Assembly (NCBI RefSeq): GCF_009765445.1
Contig: NZ_WHOY01000031.1
Coordinates: 4,480,139 to 4,544,138 of the forward strand
DNA length: 64,000 nucleotides
Direction of reading: 5' to 3'
Origin: Pantoea sp. BAV 3049
Lineage (GTDB): Bacteria > Pseudomonadota > Gammaproteobacteria > Enterobacterales > Enterobacteriaceae
This document shows positions 51,602 to 60,740 of the stretch, one piece after another. How positions within the stretch are numbered: position 1 is the first letter of the stretch; every line of letters begins with the position of its first letter. The notes beneath the pieces are model-generated. The model was not told where the DNA came from. It did not search any database and saw only the letters and a list, made by a program, of their open reading frames with translations. The position numbers and the translations under genes were made by a program.

Positions 51602-52184
51602 AGGGCAACTGGCAAGCCAGAGTAACGTCTTGCGTAATGGCAAGCGCGTGGTGATGGTGAATGGCATCCCCGCCTCGGGTAAAAGCAGCATAGCCAGAGA
51701 GCTGGCAACAGCGACAGGCTGGCCCATCCTGTCTGTTGACGGGATCAAGGAGCCTTTTATGCGCCAGCTTGAGCATGTGGATCGCGCGCTGAACCGTCGT
51801 CTCGGCATCGCCAGCTATCAGGCCATCTGGTCTGTGATTGCCAACGCCCCGCAGGGTTGTACCTTTATTGTTGATGCCTGGTTTGGCTTCCAGCCAAAAG
51901 AGAACCTGGTCAGTTTTCTGCATGAAGCGCAGGTGACTGCGGTGGCGGAGATCTGGTGCCAGCTTCCTGGTGAACTGGCCGCTCAGCGGTATGAGTCGCG
52001 ACTGGCAAATCGCTTGCCTGGTCATCCGGGTGCGGAGTATATCCCGGAACTGATTGCACTGGCAGAACGTGCTGAGCCGATGCGACTGGGGCCTGTTTAT
52101 ATTGCCGATCAGACCAAAACAGCGGAACCCAATAATTTACTGAATTGGACCCGCGAGGTGTTATCAACAATTAATTATAAATAA
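51594..52184 (+). CDS. P-loop small-molecule kinase (chloramphenicol-phosphotransferase-like fold)
   Basis: 196 residues. Walker A in NGIPASGKSSIAREL (near 23-37), then VDGIKEPF and DAWFGF as possible substrate-site segments, and a helical C-terminus. It looks like single-domain kinases of the AAA_33/CPT type. The substrate is unknown; position between the aldolase and the PTS EIIA suggests a sugar or sugar alcohol. Good ribosome site (GAGGAGCAGG) inside the end of the aldolase gene. Confidence 0.7.
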   Translation: MSEGQLASQSNVLRNGKRVVMVNGIPASGKSSIARELATATGWPILSVDGIKEPFMRQLEHVDRALNRRLGIASYQAIWSVIANAPQGCTFIVDAWFGFQPKENLVSFLHEAQVTAVAEIWCQLPGELAAQRYESRLANRLPGHPGAEYIPELIALAERAEPMRLGPVYIADQTKTAEPNNLLNWTREVLSTINYK

Positions 52185-52191
52185 TTAGTTT

Positions 52192-52273
52192 CTCACTGAA
52201 ATAGTGAGTAAGAAACATCCTAAATAAATTTATTTATTAATATTCTCCGTGCTGGTTTTGTTTTATAACCAGC
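52192..52273 (+). other. Two hairpins in the gap between kinase and EIIA genes
   Basis: CTCACT / AGTGAG (52192-52208, loop GAAAT) and GCTGGTT / AACCAGC (52251-52273). No strong T tract follows either. The 233-base AT-rich gap may hold RNA processing sites or a second promoter separating aldolase and kinase from the PTS genes. Confidence 0.5.
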
Positions 52274-52417
52274 GAGATACAGTGGTTATAGTAAATTAAT
52301 TGCCCTTTCGACATCGAAAATGTTTTATTTAATTTTCAAATGGGTAAGTAGATCACGTTTTTATTTACGTCCGGTAAGTATATTAAATAAACGCCTGATT
52401 TTAATATAAGGATGACT

Positions 52418-52861
52418 ATGCTGACTGACTGGATTAATGAAACTAATCTAAATATGCGAACATATGTTGAAGACTGGCAGCAGGCCGTGTCGCTGGCGCT
52501 CCAACCGATGGTTGAGGCCGGTGACGTAGAGCCACGCTACCTGCAAGCGATTTATGATATGCATCGGGAAATAGGTCCTTATTATGTTTTAGGCGAGGGC
52601 ATTGCGATGCCTCATGCCAGACCAGAGGAAGGCGTAATTAAGACGGCACTGTCTCTCCTGATTATTTCAGAAGGGGTAAGTTTTAATAGTCCTGACAATG
52701 ATCCGGTTTATGTTGTGTTCGCTCTGGCCGCCGTTGACAGTCATTCTCATATTGAAATGATTGCCAGTCTCTCACAGCTTTTTTGTGAAGAAGAAACGGT
52801 TGTGAAATTAAGAAATGCCCGAACTAAGCAGGACGTATTGGCTATTCTTGGCCAGTTCTGA
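52418..52861 (+). CDS. PTS EIIA component (mannitol/fructose/ascorbate type)
   Basis: 147 residues from ATG 52418; AAGG sits six bases before it but abuts the earlier ATG 52412. The phospho-acceptor His66 is in GIAMPHARPEEGV, and the C-terminal half has the usual EIIA alpha/beta fold. It accepts phosphate from HPr and passes it to EIIB. It precedes the atypical phosphofructokinase gene by 12 bases. Confidence 0.9.
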   Translation: MLTDWINETNLNMRTYVEDWQQAVSLALQPMVEAGDVEPRYLQAIYDMHREIGPYYVLGEGIAMPHARPEEGVIKTALSLLIISEGVSFNSPDNDPVYVVFALAAVDSHSHIEMIASLSQLFCEEETVVKLRNARTKQDVLAILGQF

Positions 52862-52873
52862 ATGTGAGTCATC

Positions 52874-53863
52874 ATGAAAAGAATCGCTATTATTGCCAGC
52901 GGCGGAGATGCCGCAGGGATTAATTCGGCCATTTTACCGCTTATCCAGCAGGATAATTATGCAGTAGTGGCATTTCATGGAGGCTATGACGGCATTGTGC
53001 AGCAGGACGCTTTTACCCTGATGCCGGAGCAGGTGAGGGAGGCCGTTGCCAGCAACCGCAATTTGTTGCGCAGCGCCCGCAGTCAGCTGCCCTGGCAGGC
53101 CGAAGGTCGGCGGCAAATTCGTCAGCGGCTGAAGAGTCTGGCGATTGATGTGCTGGTGGTCTTTGGCGGTGGCGGCTCGCTGCAGGCGGCAAATCTGCTG
53201 AATGAAGAGGGCCAGCCAACGCTGCTGTTACCGATGACGATTGACAACGACATTGGTTACACGGAGTACACGCTGGGTTTTGGCAGCGCGGTGGCCGTGG
53301 TCACTCAGGCGCTGGATCAGCTGCACGGCACGGCTCATAACATGCCGGGACGCATTTATATGCTGGAAGCGTTTGGTGCGGAAAGCGGGCATGTCGCGCT
53401 CAGTGGAGCACTGGCAGGTGCGGCACACGCGGTGATCCTGCCGGAGCATCCGGTTGACTGGCTGTGGTTGCTCACCAGGCTGAAGGGATGCATGGCCGGG
53501 CCTTATGGCTATGGAATTGTGGTTTGCGCGGAAGGCAGTGCAGCCAGCAAGGCGGTAGTGGGGAGTCAGGGAGGATCTCTGGCATTGGGTCAACAGATTG
53601 CTGCCGCGCTGGATGCGCCGGTGCGGCATACGCTGCCGGGTTACTGTCAGCGTGCAGCGATCCCGGTGGTGGAAGATCGGCTGGCCGCCGTGGCATTGGG
53701 TCACTCTGTGCTGCAGGCGGTGCGGGAGGGAAACACAGGAGTCGCGATCGGGATGGCGAGGGGCAGAACGCTGAGCGTGCCGCTGCGGGAGATCGCAAAA
53801 GAGAAACGGCAATTAGATCCGCATTTAGTGGTAGCGGCAAGAAACCTACAGATGATCAACTAA
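52874..53863 (+). CDS. Atypical phosphofructokinase-family protein
   Basis: 329 residues, PFK-A fold: GGDAAGINSAI at 10-20, SAR at 67-69, TIDNDI at 122-127 with catalytic Asp, and AEG near 215. By alignment with E. coli PfkA three key sites differ. The Mg-ATP motif GGDGS is GGGGS (98-102). The fructose-6-phosphate motif MGR is FGA (near 163). A substrate His in the LGHIQRGG region is replaced (LPGYCQRAA). The phosphoryl donor and substrate may therefore differ from those of classical PFKs, or the protein may be regulatory. It lies between EIIA and EIIB genes. Confidence 0.78.
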   Translation: MKRIAIIASGGDAAGINSAILPLIQQDNYAVVAFHGGYDGIVQQDAFTLMPEQVREAVASNRNLLRSARSQLPWQAEGRRQIRQRLKSLAIDVLVVFGGGGSLQAANLLNEEGQPTLLLPMTIDNDIGYTEYTLGFGSAVAVVTQALDQLHGTAHNMPGRIYMLEAFGAESGHVALSGALAGAAHAVILPEHPVDWLWLLTRLKGCMAGPYGYGIVVCAEGSAASKAVVGSQGGSLALGQQIAAALDAPVRHTLPGYCQRAAIPVVEDRLAAVALGHSVLQAVREGNTGVAIGMARGRTLSVPLREIAKEKRQLDPHLVVAARNLQMIN

Positions 53864-53873
53864 GGAATACCTG

Positions 53874-54173
53874 ATGAAAAAGTTATCTATTCTTGCAGTT
53901 TGCGGGGCCGGGCTGGGCAGCAGCTTCGCCTGTGAAATGAGCATTGAAGCCGCCCTGAAAGATCTGGGTGTCGATGCGGATTTATCCCACTGTGATATCT
54001 CCAGCGCGACGTCCTCCCGGGCCGATATTATTATGACCGGTGAAAACTTCCGCTCGCAGTTTCAGCACTACACCATTAATTCGACCATTATTTATCTCAA
54101 ACGGCTGGTCGATAAAAATGAAATCAAAACCAAGCTGGAACCGATCCTAAAAGAAAAAGGCTATCTGAATTAA
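53874..54173 (+). CDS. PTS EIIB component (ascorbate/galactitol type)
   Basis: 99 residues with the phospho-acceptor Cys10 in ILAVCGAGLGSSFACEM, the P-loop of UlaB/SgaB-type EIIB proteins. It takes phosphate from EIIA and gives it to the sugar bound by EIIC. AAGGA before the ATG. It starts 11 bases after the PFK-like gene. Confidence 0.9.
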   Translation: MKKLSILAVCGAGLGSSFACEMSIEAALKDLGVDADLSHCDISSATSSRADIIMTGENFRSQFQHYTINSTIIYLKRLVDKNEIKTKLEPILKEKGYLN

Positions 54174-54223
54174 TTTTTTTATTAATTTATCCGTTTACTG
54201 TGGAAGAAAACAGGGGACTCTCT

Positions 54224-55489
54224 ATGTCTTTCCTTACCTTTATTGTACACGACGTACTCGGGCAGGCATCAATACTGATCTCATTGATTGCGATGATTGG
54301 CCTGATTTCATTGAAGAAAAGTCCCGGTCAGGTGATCACCGGTACGCTGAAAACGCTGCTGGGCTTTTTAGTGTTACTGGCCGGTGCCAACATTATTGTG
54401 GCGACCTTAACCTTCCTGGGGGAAATATTCCAGAAAGGCTTCAATATGCGCGGTGTGGTGACCGATGTGGGATCTATCGCCGGGATAGCACAGCAAACGT
54501 TGGGGCGTGAGACGGCGTTAATTATGGTTATTGCCTTTATTGTTAATATTGCCATCGCCCGTTTCACCCGCTTCAAATATATTTTCCTGACCGGGCAGGC
54601 CTCGTTGTGGATGGCAACCGTCTGTTCGGTGATCGGCTATATGGGCGGCTTACGCGGCGTCGAGCTGATCGTGCTGGGCGGGGTTATTGCCGGTCTGATG
54701 GCGGTCTTTATGCCTGCGCTGGCACAGCCAATCGTGCGTAAAATTACCGGTGGCGACGATATCGCGCTTGGGCATTTCTGTACCGTCGGCTACATCGTGC
54801 AGGCTGGCGTGGCGAAGGTAACCGGGGATGCCAGCAAAAGTACCGAGGATCTGGAGCTGCCGCAGGCGCTCTCTTTCCTGCAGGATACTTACCTGTCGAT
54901 GATGGTAGTGATGATCCCGATCTATCTGATCCCGGCCATTGCGGCGGGTCCGGAAGTGGTGGCGGCGTCCTCTAACGGCGTAAACTATCTGGTTTACTCC
55001 TTCCTGCAGGCGATTCAGTTTGTGGTCGGTGTCTATGTCCTGCTGTCCGGTGTTCGTCTGCTGCTGGCCGAAATCGTTCCGGCGTTCCGGGGTATCGCGC
55101 TGCGCATCGTGCCTAATGCCGTTCCGGCGCTCGACTGCCCGGTGCTGTTTCCCTATGCGCCAAACGCGGTCATTATCGGCTTTATCTCCACTACCATTGG
55201 CTCGGTGATTGGCATGTTCCTGTTCCCGTGGGTGGGGCTGGCGATGATCCTGCCGGGTATGCTGACTAACTTCTTTGCTGGCGGTACGGCGGGTATTTTT
55301 GCCAATGCTGTTGGCGGCCGTCGTGGCGCGATTATCGGCGGTGTATTCCATGGGCTGTTTATCACCCTGCTGCCGGCGCTGTTGCTGCCGCTGCTGGGCC
55401 AGTACGGTATGTCCAACGTGACCTTCAGTGACTCGGATGTGATCAGTGTCGGGCTGATATTCGGGCACATACTCAACTTCTTCCATTAA
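54224..55489 (+). CDS. PTS EIIC permease of the ascorbate (UlaA/SgaT) family
   Basis: 421 residues from ATG 54224 (AGGGGA upstream; an earlier GTG at 54200 lacks a site). About ten hydrophobic segments; opening FIVHDVLGQASILISLIAMIGLI and GGTAGIFANAVGGRRGAI are UlaA-like. It is shorter than E. coli UlaA (about 465). The transported substrate cannot be read; the operon has no ascorbate catabolic genes (ulaDEFG), so ascorbate is unlikely. Confidence 0.9.
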   Translation: MSFLTFIVHDVLGQASILISLIAMIGLISLKKSPGQVITGTLKTLLGFLVLLAGANIIVATLTFLGEIFQKGFNMRGVVTDVGSIAGIAQQTLGRETALIMVIAFIVNIAIARFTRFKYIFLTGQASLWMATVCSVIGYMGGLRGVELIVLGGVIAGLMAVFMPALAQPIVRKITGGDDIALGHFCTVGYIVQAGVAKVTGDASKSTEDLELPQALSFLQDTYLSMMVVMIPIYLIPAIAAGPEVVAASSNGVNYLVYSFLQAIQFVVGVYVLLSGVRLLLAEIVPAFRGIALRIVPNAVPALDCPVLFPYAPNAVIIGFISTTIGSVIGMFLFPWVGLAMILPGMLTNFFAGGTAGIFANAVGGRRGAIIGGVFHGLFITLLPALLLPLLGQYGMSNVTFSDSDVISVGLIFGHILNFFH

Positions 55490-55498
55490 GGAGACGTT

Positions 55499-55804
55499 AT
55501 GGATCAGGCAATTGCAGAGATTATCCAGCAGGGGCTTCCGGCAAAAGAGTGTGCCACTGCCCTCAACGAGCTGGGCAAACAGTATCAGGAGCAGCAGCAG
55601 ACCGACAGTGCGATCCTCTGCTGGGAAAAAAGCGTCGAGTGTTATGGCAAACCCGGTTTTGCCCAGGCGCAGCTGATGAAGGCTTACAATGCCAAACGTC
55701 GTGAATGCTCACAAACGGGCGATAGCGCGGGAGTTGAACTCTATTCGGTCAAAATTGATGGTCTGATGCAGCAAAGCAAAGACGCTATCCGCTACGGTTT
55801 TTAG
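55499..55804 (+). CDS. Small helical (TPR-like) protein of the PTS operon
   Basis: 101 residues, all helical: a possible TPR-like repeat (ALNELGKQYQEQQQTDSAILCWEKS near 22-46) followed by a second helical pair. No catalytic motif. AAGGAG precedes the ATG, 9 bases after the EIIC gene, and the operon terminator follows, so it belongs to the operon. Function unknown; a protein-protein adaptor is possible. Confidence 0.75.
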   Translation: MDQAIAEIIQQGLPAKECATALNELGKQYQEQQQTDSAILCWEKSVECYGKPGFAQAQLMKAYNAKRRECSQTGDSAGVELYSVKIDGLMQQSKDAIRYGF

Positions 55805-55813
55805 CCGAAAGAA

Positions 55814-55846
55814 AGCTGAGCGGCCACTCTACCGCTCAGCTTTTTC
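55814..55846 (+). terminator. Terminator of the PTS operon
   Basis: Perfect ten-base stem AGCTGAGCGG / CCGCTCAGCT with an eight-base loop and TTTTC after it. A second weaker hairpin (GCCGGTT / AACCGGC, then CCTTTT) follows at 55866-55896. Confidence 0.92.
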
Positions 55847-56059
55847 GTTGATGATATTTAAACGAGCCGGTTGATGAATTAAGAACCGGCCCTTTTAAGC
55901 TCTCTCAGGCATGTTTGAGATTGCAACAGTGATAAGGAATTTTGTGGGCGGGATTACAGGTGGCCATTTCATTTTTTATTAGAGAGTTATTGTTCATTTG
56001 TTTTGGAATTTATGGGATTTATCAGATTTGTTTTTTGATTGTTTGTTATGACAGGCTAT

Positions 56060-56278
56060 TTAAAATTCAATCAGATTTTTAATTTCAATACCTAATCCGT
56101 CGGCCAGAATGGCGATCACTTCCAGCGTCGGATTACGTAAACCTCTTTCAATTCCACTGACATAGGTGCGATCAAGTCCGCATTTATGCGCAAATGCTTC
56201 CTGCGACAAGCCCGCCTGCAGTCTGAGAAATTTCACCCTTTTTCCAAAAAGGATTTTTGTAGTATGCAATTTTTCCAT
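56060..56278 (-). CDS. Restriction-controller-like XRE regulator (C-protein type)
   Basis: 72 residues, a single helix-turn-helix domain: LRLQAGLSQEAFAHKCGLDRTYVSGIERGLRNPTL. The DRTYVSGIERG recognition helix is the same pattern as in controller (C) proteins of type II restriction-modification systems. No restriction or methylase gene is nearby. It diverges from a Ner-like gene across a region with C-box motifs, so it probably controls itself and its neighbour. Confidence 0.78.
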   Translation of the reverse strand: MEKLHTTKILFGKRVKFLRLQAGLSQEAFAHKCGLDRTYVSGIERGLRNPTLEVIAILADGLGIEIKNLIEF

Positions 56279-56306
56279 GCGCTCAGCATTGCGTTTTGAA
56301 GTCTAT

Positions 56307-56366
56307 TAGTCCACGGACTATCAGTCACATTTGAAAAGTGTCTTGGAATAATAGTGACTCATAGTC
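56307..56366. promoter_or_regulatory. C-box-like operators in the divergent promoter
   Basis: Two GACT-N3-AGTC sites, at 56316-56326 (ATC spacer) and 56356-56366 (CAT spacer), with centres 40 bases apart. The second, with its flanks TGACTCATAGTCC, resembles known controller-protein boxes. A TAGTCC-AC-GGACTA palindrome at 56307-56320 overlaps the first. Confidence 0.65.
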
Positions 56367-56407
56367 CACAATCAGGATCTTTTTTTAGACTAATACTGAG
56401 ATGAATT

Positions 56408-56629
56408 ATGAGTACAAAGGACTGGCATCCCGCAGATATAATTGCGGGACTGCGAAAAAAAGGAACCACGTTGTCTGCATTATCCCGGGATTGCGGGTTG
56501 GCATCGTCTACTCTGGCTAATGCACTGCGTCGTCCGTGGCCTAAAGGGGAAAAGTTAATCGCTGCGGCACTGAATGAAAAGCCGGAAAACATCTGGCCAA
56601 CACGCTATCTGAAAAAAAGAGCGGACTGA
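56408..56629 (+). CDS. Ner/Nlp-like DNA-binding protein
   Basis: 73 residues. DWHPADIIAGLRKKGTTLSALSRDCGLASSTLANALRRPWPKGEKLIA matches the Ner (phage Mu repressor-like) and SfsB/Nlp family, with a C-terminal KPENIWPTRY motif. A typical lambda-repressor-like fold. ATG 56408 is preferred to 56401 because only this frame matches the family. Divergent from the C-protein-like gene. Confidence 0.85.
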   Translation: MSTKDWHPADIIAGLRKKGTTLSALSRDCGLASSTLANALRRPWPKGEKLIAAALNEKPENIWPTRYLKKRAD

Positions 56630-56724
56630 TGCCGCATAGTCCTGCTCCTGCTCCTGCTGTTAGCGCTGAGCGTAAAATTTGGTCTGCAGGCACCGGAAAG
56701 CCAGGCGCTTTCCGGCATCCGTCG

Positions 56725-57936
56725 CTACTCAGCTGAGGGCTGGCGGTCTGCCGCAGGGGTTATTTTTCCCCTCATGCGCACCATCATGCTGGCAAAACCG
56801 CTTACCGTCAGCAGGATTGCCACGCCCTGCCAGCCTGCGTGTTCAAGGATGGCGCTACCAAGTGCTGAACCCAGCGCCATGCCGATAAACACTCCGGTAA
56901 ACATCAGCGCGTTCAACCGGCTGCGGGCTGCGGGTTCAAGACTGAAGATAATCGACTGGTGCGATACCAGGGTCGACTGGACGCCAAAATCAAAGCCAAT
57001 AGCGGAGACAACGATCAACGCCAGCTGGTAAGGCGCAGGCAGCAGCGGCAGCATGAACATCAGCGCAAACGACACGGTGGCTAAAGTGGTGCCAATGCGG
57101 GTGACCCGCTCCGGGCCGCGACGGTCGGCCAGCGAGCCTGCCAGCGGTGCAGCCAGCGCACCTGCAGCCCCGGCCAGACCGAAGGTTCCGGCAGTGGCGC
57201 TGCCCAACTGATAGGTGTCATGCAGCATCACTGCCAGCGTTGACCAGAAGGCACTGAAACCCACTGACAGCAGCCCCTGCGCCAGAGTTGCGCGACGCAG
57301 AGGAGCATAATCGCGCCACAGATGACGCATTGAGGCCAGCAGCGCCGGATAACTCATGGTGGTTGCCGGTGGGATGGAGGGCAGCCTGCTCAGGATGAGC
57401 GTGATCCCTGCCACCATCACTGCAGCAGTGAAGAACATTGTGCGCCAGCCAAAGTATTCCGCCACAAAACCGCTCAGCACGCGAGAGAGCAGAATACCCA
57501 GCAGCAGCCCGGTCATCACTGTTCCGACGGTTTTGCCCCGCTGCGCGGCGGGAGCGAGCATGGCGGAGGCTGGCACGATATCCTGCGCCATGGTTGCCGC
57601 AATTCCCACGGCAAGGCTGGCGGTAAGCAGCATGCCGATGCCACCGCTGAAAGCGCTGAGCAGCAGTGCCAGAGTTAATATCACCCCTTTCAGCGAAATA
57701 ATCTGCCGCCGGTCATGGCGGTCACCCAGTGGGGCGAGCAACAGGATCCCCAGAGCATAGCCAATCTGGGTAAGCGTCGGGACCAGCCCCACGGTGGTTA
57801 CGGCGGCATGCAGCTCGTTGACTAAAATCCCCAGCATTGGCTGACTGTAATAAAGGGAGGCCACGCTGAAACCCGCACCGGTGGCGAGCATCAGAACGGT
57901 GCTTCCTGCAACAGGCCGTTCGATTGTCTGTGTCAT
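56725..57936 (-). CDS. MFS transporter (drug:H+ antiporter-1 type)
   Basis: 403 residues with twelve hydrophobic segments. PLGDRHDRRQII at the loop between segments 2 and 3 is the MFS signature, and GSLADRRGPERV in the second half repeats it. It belongs to the YnfM-like efflux group; substrate unknown. It diverges from a LysR gene with 102 bases between, a common regulator-efflux pair. Confidence 0.88.
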   Translation of the reverse strand: MTQTIERPVAGSTVLMLATGAGFSVASLYYSQPMLGILVNELHAAVTTVGLVPTLTQIGYALGILLLAPLGDRHDRRQIISLKGVILTLALLLSAFSGGIGMLLTASLAVGIAATMAQDIVPASAMLAPAAQRGKTVGTVMTGLLLGILLSRVLSGFVAEYFGWRTMFFTAAVMVAGITLILSRLPSIPPATTMSYPALLASMRHLWRDYAPLRRATLAQGLLSVGFSAFWSTLAVMLHDTYQLGSATAGTFGLAGAAGALAAPLAGSLADRRGPERVTRIGTTLATVSFALMFMLPLLPAPYQLALIVVSAIGFDFGVQSTLVSHQSIIFSLEPAARSRLNALMFTGVFIGMALGSALGSAILEHAGWQGVAILLTVSGFASMMVRMRGKITPAADRQPSAE

Positions 57937-58038
57937 GGAGAGGGTCTCTGGATTTAAATGAGAATATGATCACATTTTTACCGCAATAACTGGAAAGCGG
58001 TAGTTGCCTGTACGGTAAAACTGTTATACGCTTTGCGC

Positions 58039-58971
58039 ATGAAAGATTCGCAGCTGTCAGGCATTGACCGTATAGAGTTGATGCAAACGTTTATTCGCAT
58101 TGTGGAAGCGGGCAGTTTGTCTGCCGCCGCCGTGCGTCTGAATACCACTCAGCCCACCATCAGCCGCCGTTTACAGTCGCTGGAGCGGCTGCTTGGCCTG
58201 AGACTGGTCCAGCGCACCACCCACGTGATGAAACTGACTGAGGATGGCGAGCGCTGTTTTGCTCATGCGCAGGCGCTGATTGAGAGCTGGCGCAAAATCG
58301 AAGACGATCTGCGTGGGGCTACCGAGGAGCCCAGAGGGGTATTAAGGGTGCTGGTTCCTCATGCATTTGGTCAGGACCAGATGATTGCGCCGCTGCAGGA
58401 GTATCTGCGGCGCTATCCGAAGATGACCGTGGAGTGGATGCTCAGTGACCGGCGGCCGGACTTTATTGCCGAGGGTATTGACTGTGCAGTACATGTGGGC
58501 GCGATAACCGATCCCTCGGTGGTAGCGTTACTGGTAGCGGAAGTTCCGCGAATTGTGGTGGCCGTGCCGGAGCTGTTTGCCGGGCGAACGGTCCCGGATG
58601 ATCCTGCAGAATTGTCGGATCTGCCGTGGGTGGCGTTAAGCACATTCTATCGTCAGCAGGTGCTGCTGAGCAGTGCTGCAGGAGAGACGCTGCAGATCGA
58701 CATCCGCCCGAGATTATTTACCGACAGCCTGTATGCGCTACGAAACAGCGTACTGGCGGGGATGGGAGTGGGGATCGCCTCATCCTGGGTAGTGAAGGAA
58801 GACATTGCCGCAGGCCAGCTGCTGCATCTCTTTCCGGACTGGCACGCGCAGCCGTTGCCGGTGTATCTGGTCTACCCGTGGGCGCGTTTTTATCCTGCCA
58901 GACTGCGTAAATTTCTGGATCAGATGCGGGAAGTGTTGCCTGCGCTCGGTGGAACGCAGGCTCCGGCATAA
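58039..58971 (+). CDS. LysR-family regulator divergent from the MFS gene
   Basis: 310 residues from ATG 58039 (the TTG at 58033 is less likely). N-terminal helix-turn-helix FIRIVEAGSLSAAAVRLNTTQPTISRRLQSLERLLGLRLVQRT, then an effector domain of about 210 residues. It probably controls the adjacent MFS gene. A Met within the linker before the HTH could also serve as a start. Its end is 31 bases from the convergent chemoreceptor gene. Confidence 0.88.
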   Translation: MKDSQLSGIDRIELMQTFIRIVEAGSLSAAAVRLNTTQPTISRRLQSLERLLGLRLVQRTTHVMKLTEDGERCFAHAQALIESWRKIEDDLRGATEEPRGVLRVLVPHAFGQDQMIAPLQEYLRRYPKMTVEWMLSDRRPDFIAEGIDCAVHVGAITDPSVVALLVAEVPRIVVAVPELFAGRTVPDDPAELSDLPWVALSTFYRQQVLLSSAAGETLQIDIRPRLFTDSLYALRNSVLAGMGVGIASSWVVKEDIAAGQLLHLFPDWHAQPLPVYLVYPWARFYPARLRKFLDQMREVLPALGGTQAPA

Positions 58972-59002
58972 TCACCGCCCTGCGGCAACAGGGGGGCTCA
59001 AA

Positions 59003-60667
59003 TCAGAACGTTTCCCAGTTGCCTTCATCGGCCACTGCGGCTTTGCGCGGCGTGATGAGCGGCTTCGGTACTGTGGTGACCACATTGCTCACGGCAGGCG
59101 CAACGCTGCGGGTGCCAATTTTGAACACCGCCACGGCCTGAGACAGGCGGCTGGCCTGCTCTTCCAGCGAAGCGGAAGCGGCGGCTGACTCCTGTACCAG
59201 CGAGGCGTTCTGCTGGGTTACGCGATCCATTTCTGTGACGGCCTGACCAATCTGGTCGATACCCCGGCTTTGCTCATCCGAGGCGGAGGAAATTTCGCCC
59301 ATGATATCGGTCACGCGGACCACGGCACCGACAATATCGTTCATGGTCTCCCCGGCGGTGGTCACCTGCAGGGAACCGGCATTGACGCGGCTGACCGAGG
59401 CTTCAATCAGCGTTTTGATCTCTTTCGCAGCCTGCGCGCTCCGCTGGGCCAGATTACGCACTTCACCCGCTACCACGGCAAATCCTCTGCCCTGCTCACC
59501 GGCACGGGCAGCTTCCACTGCCGCGTTGAGGGCCAGAATGTTTGTCTGGAAGGCGATCCCGTCAATCACGCTGGTAATATCGGCAATTTTCCGCGAACTG
59601 TCGGCAATCTCAGTCATGGTTTTTACCACGCCATCCACCACCTGACCGCCTTTCTCTGCCGTTTCGGAAGCGCTCTTCGCCAGCTGTGAGGCCTGACGGG
59701 CGTTTTCGGCGTTCTGCTTAACCGTTGCGGTCAGCTCTTCCATGCTGGCTGCAGTCTGCTCCAGCGAGGCGGCCTGTTGTTCGGTGCGCGCAGACAAATC
59801 GTTGTTGCCCATGGAAATTTCACTGGCACCGCTGTAGATAGCAGTAGAGCTGTCACGAACGTGGCCGACGGTGACGATCAGCGCCTGCTGCATCTGCGTC
59901 AGATTCGTTGCCAGCAAGGCCATTTCGCTGCGGCCCTCTACCACCAGCGTGGCCGAGAGATCGCCCGCCGCGATACCCTGAATATGTGCCATTACCTGCT
60001 TCAGTGGGGCCAGCAGCACGCCTTTAATCACGGCCCAGACGACGGCAACAAGCAGCAGCAGCATGATCACCACCCCGCCCAGGGTCCAGACCATATGACT
60101 GTAGCCCTGCTGGTTTTCATCCATGCCAACGGCAAGCAGCCCGGCGTTCTGTTTACGCCACTGGTTGTAGCTGGCTTCGAGATCGTCCTGCGCTTTCTGC
60201 GCATCCAGGTTGCCATAGGCTTCGTAGTTGTTGGCGCCAAGATACTGTATCGACATTTTCAGGGTGTCGTACATTTGTTGATAATGACTGGCAACGCTGC
60301 TGCTGAGTTCGTTGCTCTGTCCGGCCAGTGCCGGGGAATTTTTATAAAGAGAAAAATGCTGAGCCGCATCGTCCAGCGTAGCGGAAGCGGTGGACAGCAA
60401 TTGCGCAATTGCCGCCTGGGAAGCGGCATCGGTCTGCTTTTTAAGCAGGCGGATGGCAACCCGGTTAATGGTGACCCGCGTTTTCACCAGCGTTTGCCAG
60501 GTATCGCTGAGCTGGCCCTGCTGACGGGTCAGATAGCTGGCGCGGATAAAGTTGTTTTTGTCCTGGTTAATGGCATTAAAAGAGAGCCCGCTGGAGATTA
60601 ACAGCAGCCCACTGAAAACAATCAGCATGATGACAATGCTGGTGACGACCTTCATATTTTTAATCAT
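59003..60667 (-). CDS. Methyl-accepting chemotaxis protein
   Basis: 554 residues. Two membrane segments (about 10-30 and 192-215) flank a Tar/Tsr-type four-helix periplasmic sensor domain. HAMP follows, then methylation helices and the signalling hairpin with the [36 protein letters not shown] signature (longer motif at about residues 370-405). The C-terminus ends NWETF, the tether for CheR and CheB. Ligand unknown. Its presence fits a motile organism, but the main che genes are not in this window. Confidence 0.92.
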   Translation of the reverse strand: MIKNMKVVTSIVIMLIVFSGLLLISSGLSFNAINQDKNNFIRASYLTRQQGQLSDTWQTLVKTRVTINRVAIRLLKKQTDAASQAAIAQLLSTASATLDDAAQHFSLYKNSPALAGQSNELSSSVASHYQQMYDTLKMSIQYLGANNYEAYGNLDAQKAQDDLEASYNQWRKQNAGLLAVGMDENQQGYSHMVWTLGGVVIMLLLLVAVVWAVIKGVLLAPLKQVMAHIQGIAAGDLSATLVVEGRSEMALLATNLTQMQQALIVTVGHVRDSSTAIYSGASEISMGNNDLSARTEQQAASLEQTAASMEELTATVKQNAENARQASQLAKSASETAEKGGQVVDGVVKTMTEIADSSRKIADITSVIDGIAFQTNILALNAAVEAARAGEQGRGFAVVAGEVRNLAQRSAQAAKEIKTLIEASVSRVNAGSLQVTTAGETMNDIVGAVVRVTDIMGEISSASDEQSRGIDQIGQAVTEMDRVTQQNASLVQESAAASASLEEQASRLSQAVAVFKIGTRSVAPAVSNVVTTVPKPLITPRKAAVADEGNWETF

Positions 60668-60740
60668 GGTGCGAACTCTGTGTAGGGGGGGGACCGGTAA
60701 GATGGTTATCGGTAGAGAGTGGCGGGAACTTTAAGAAGAG

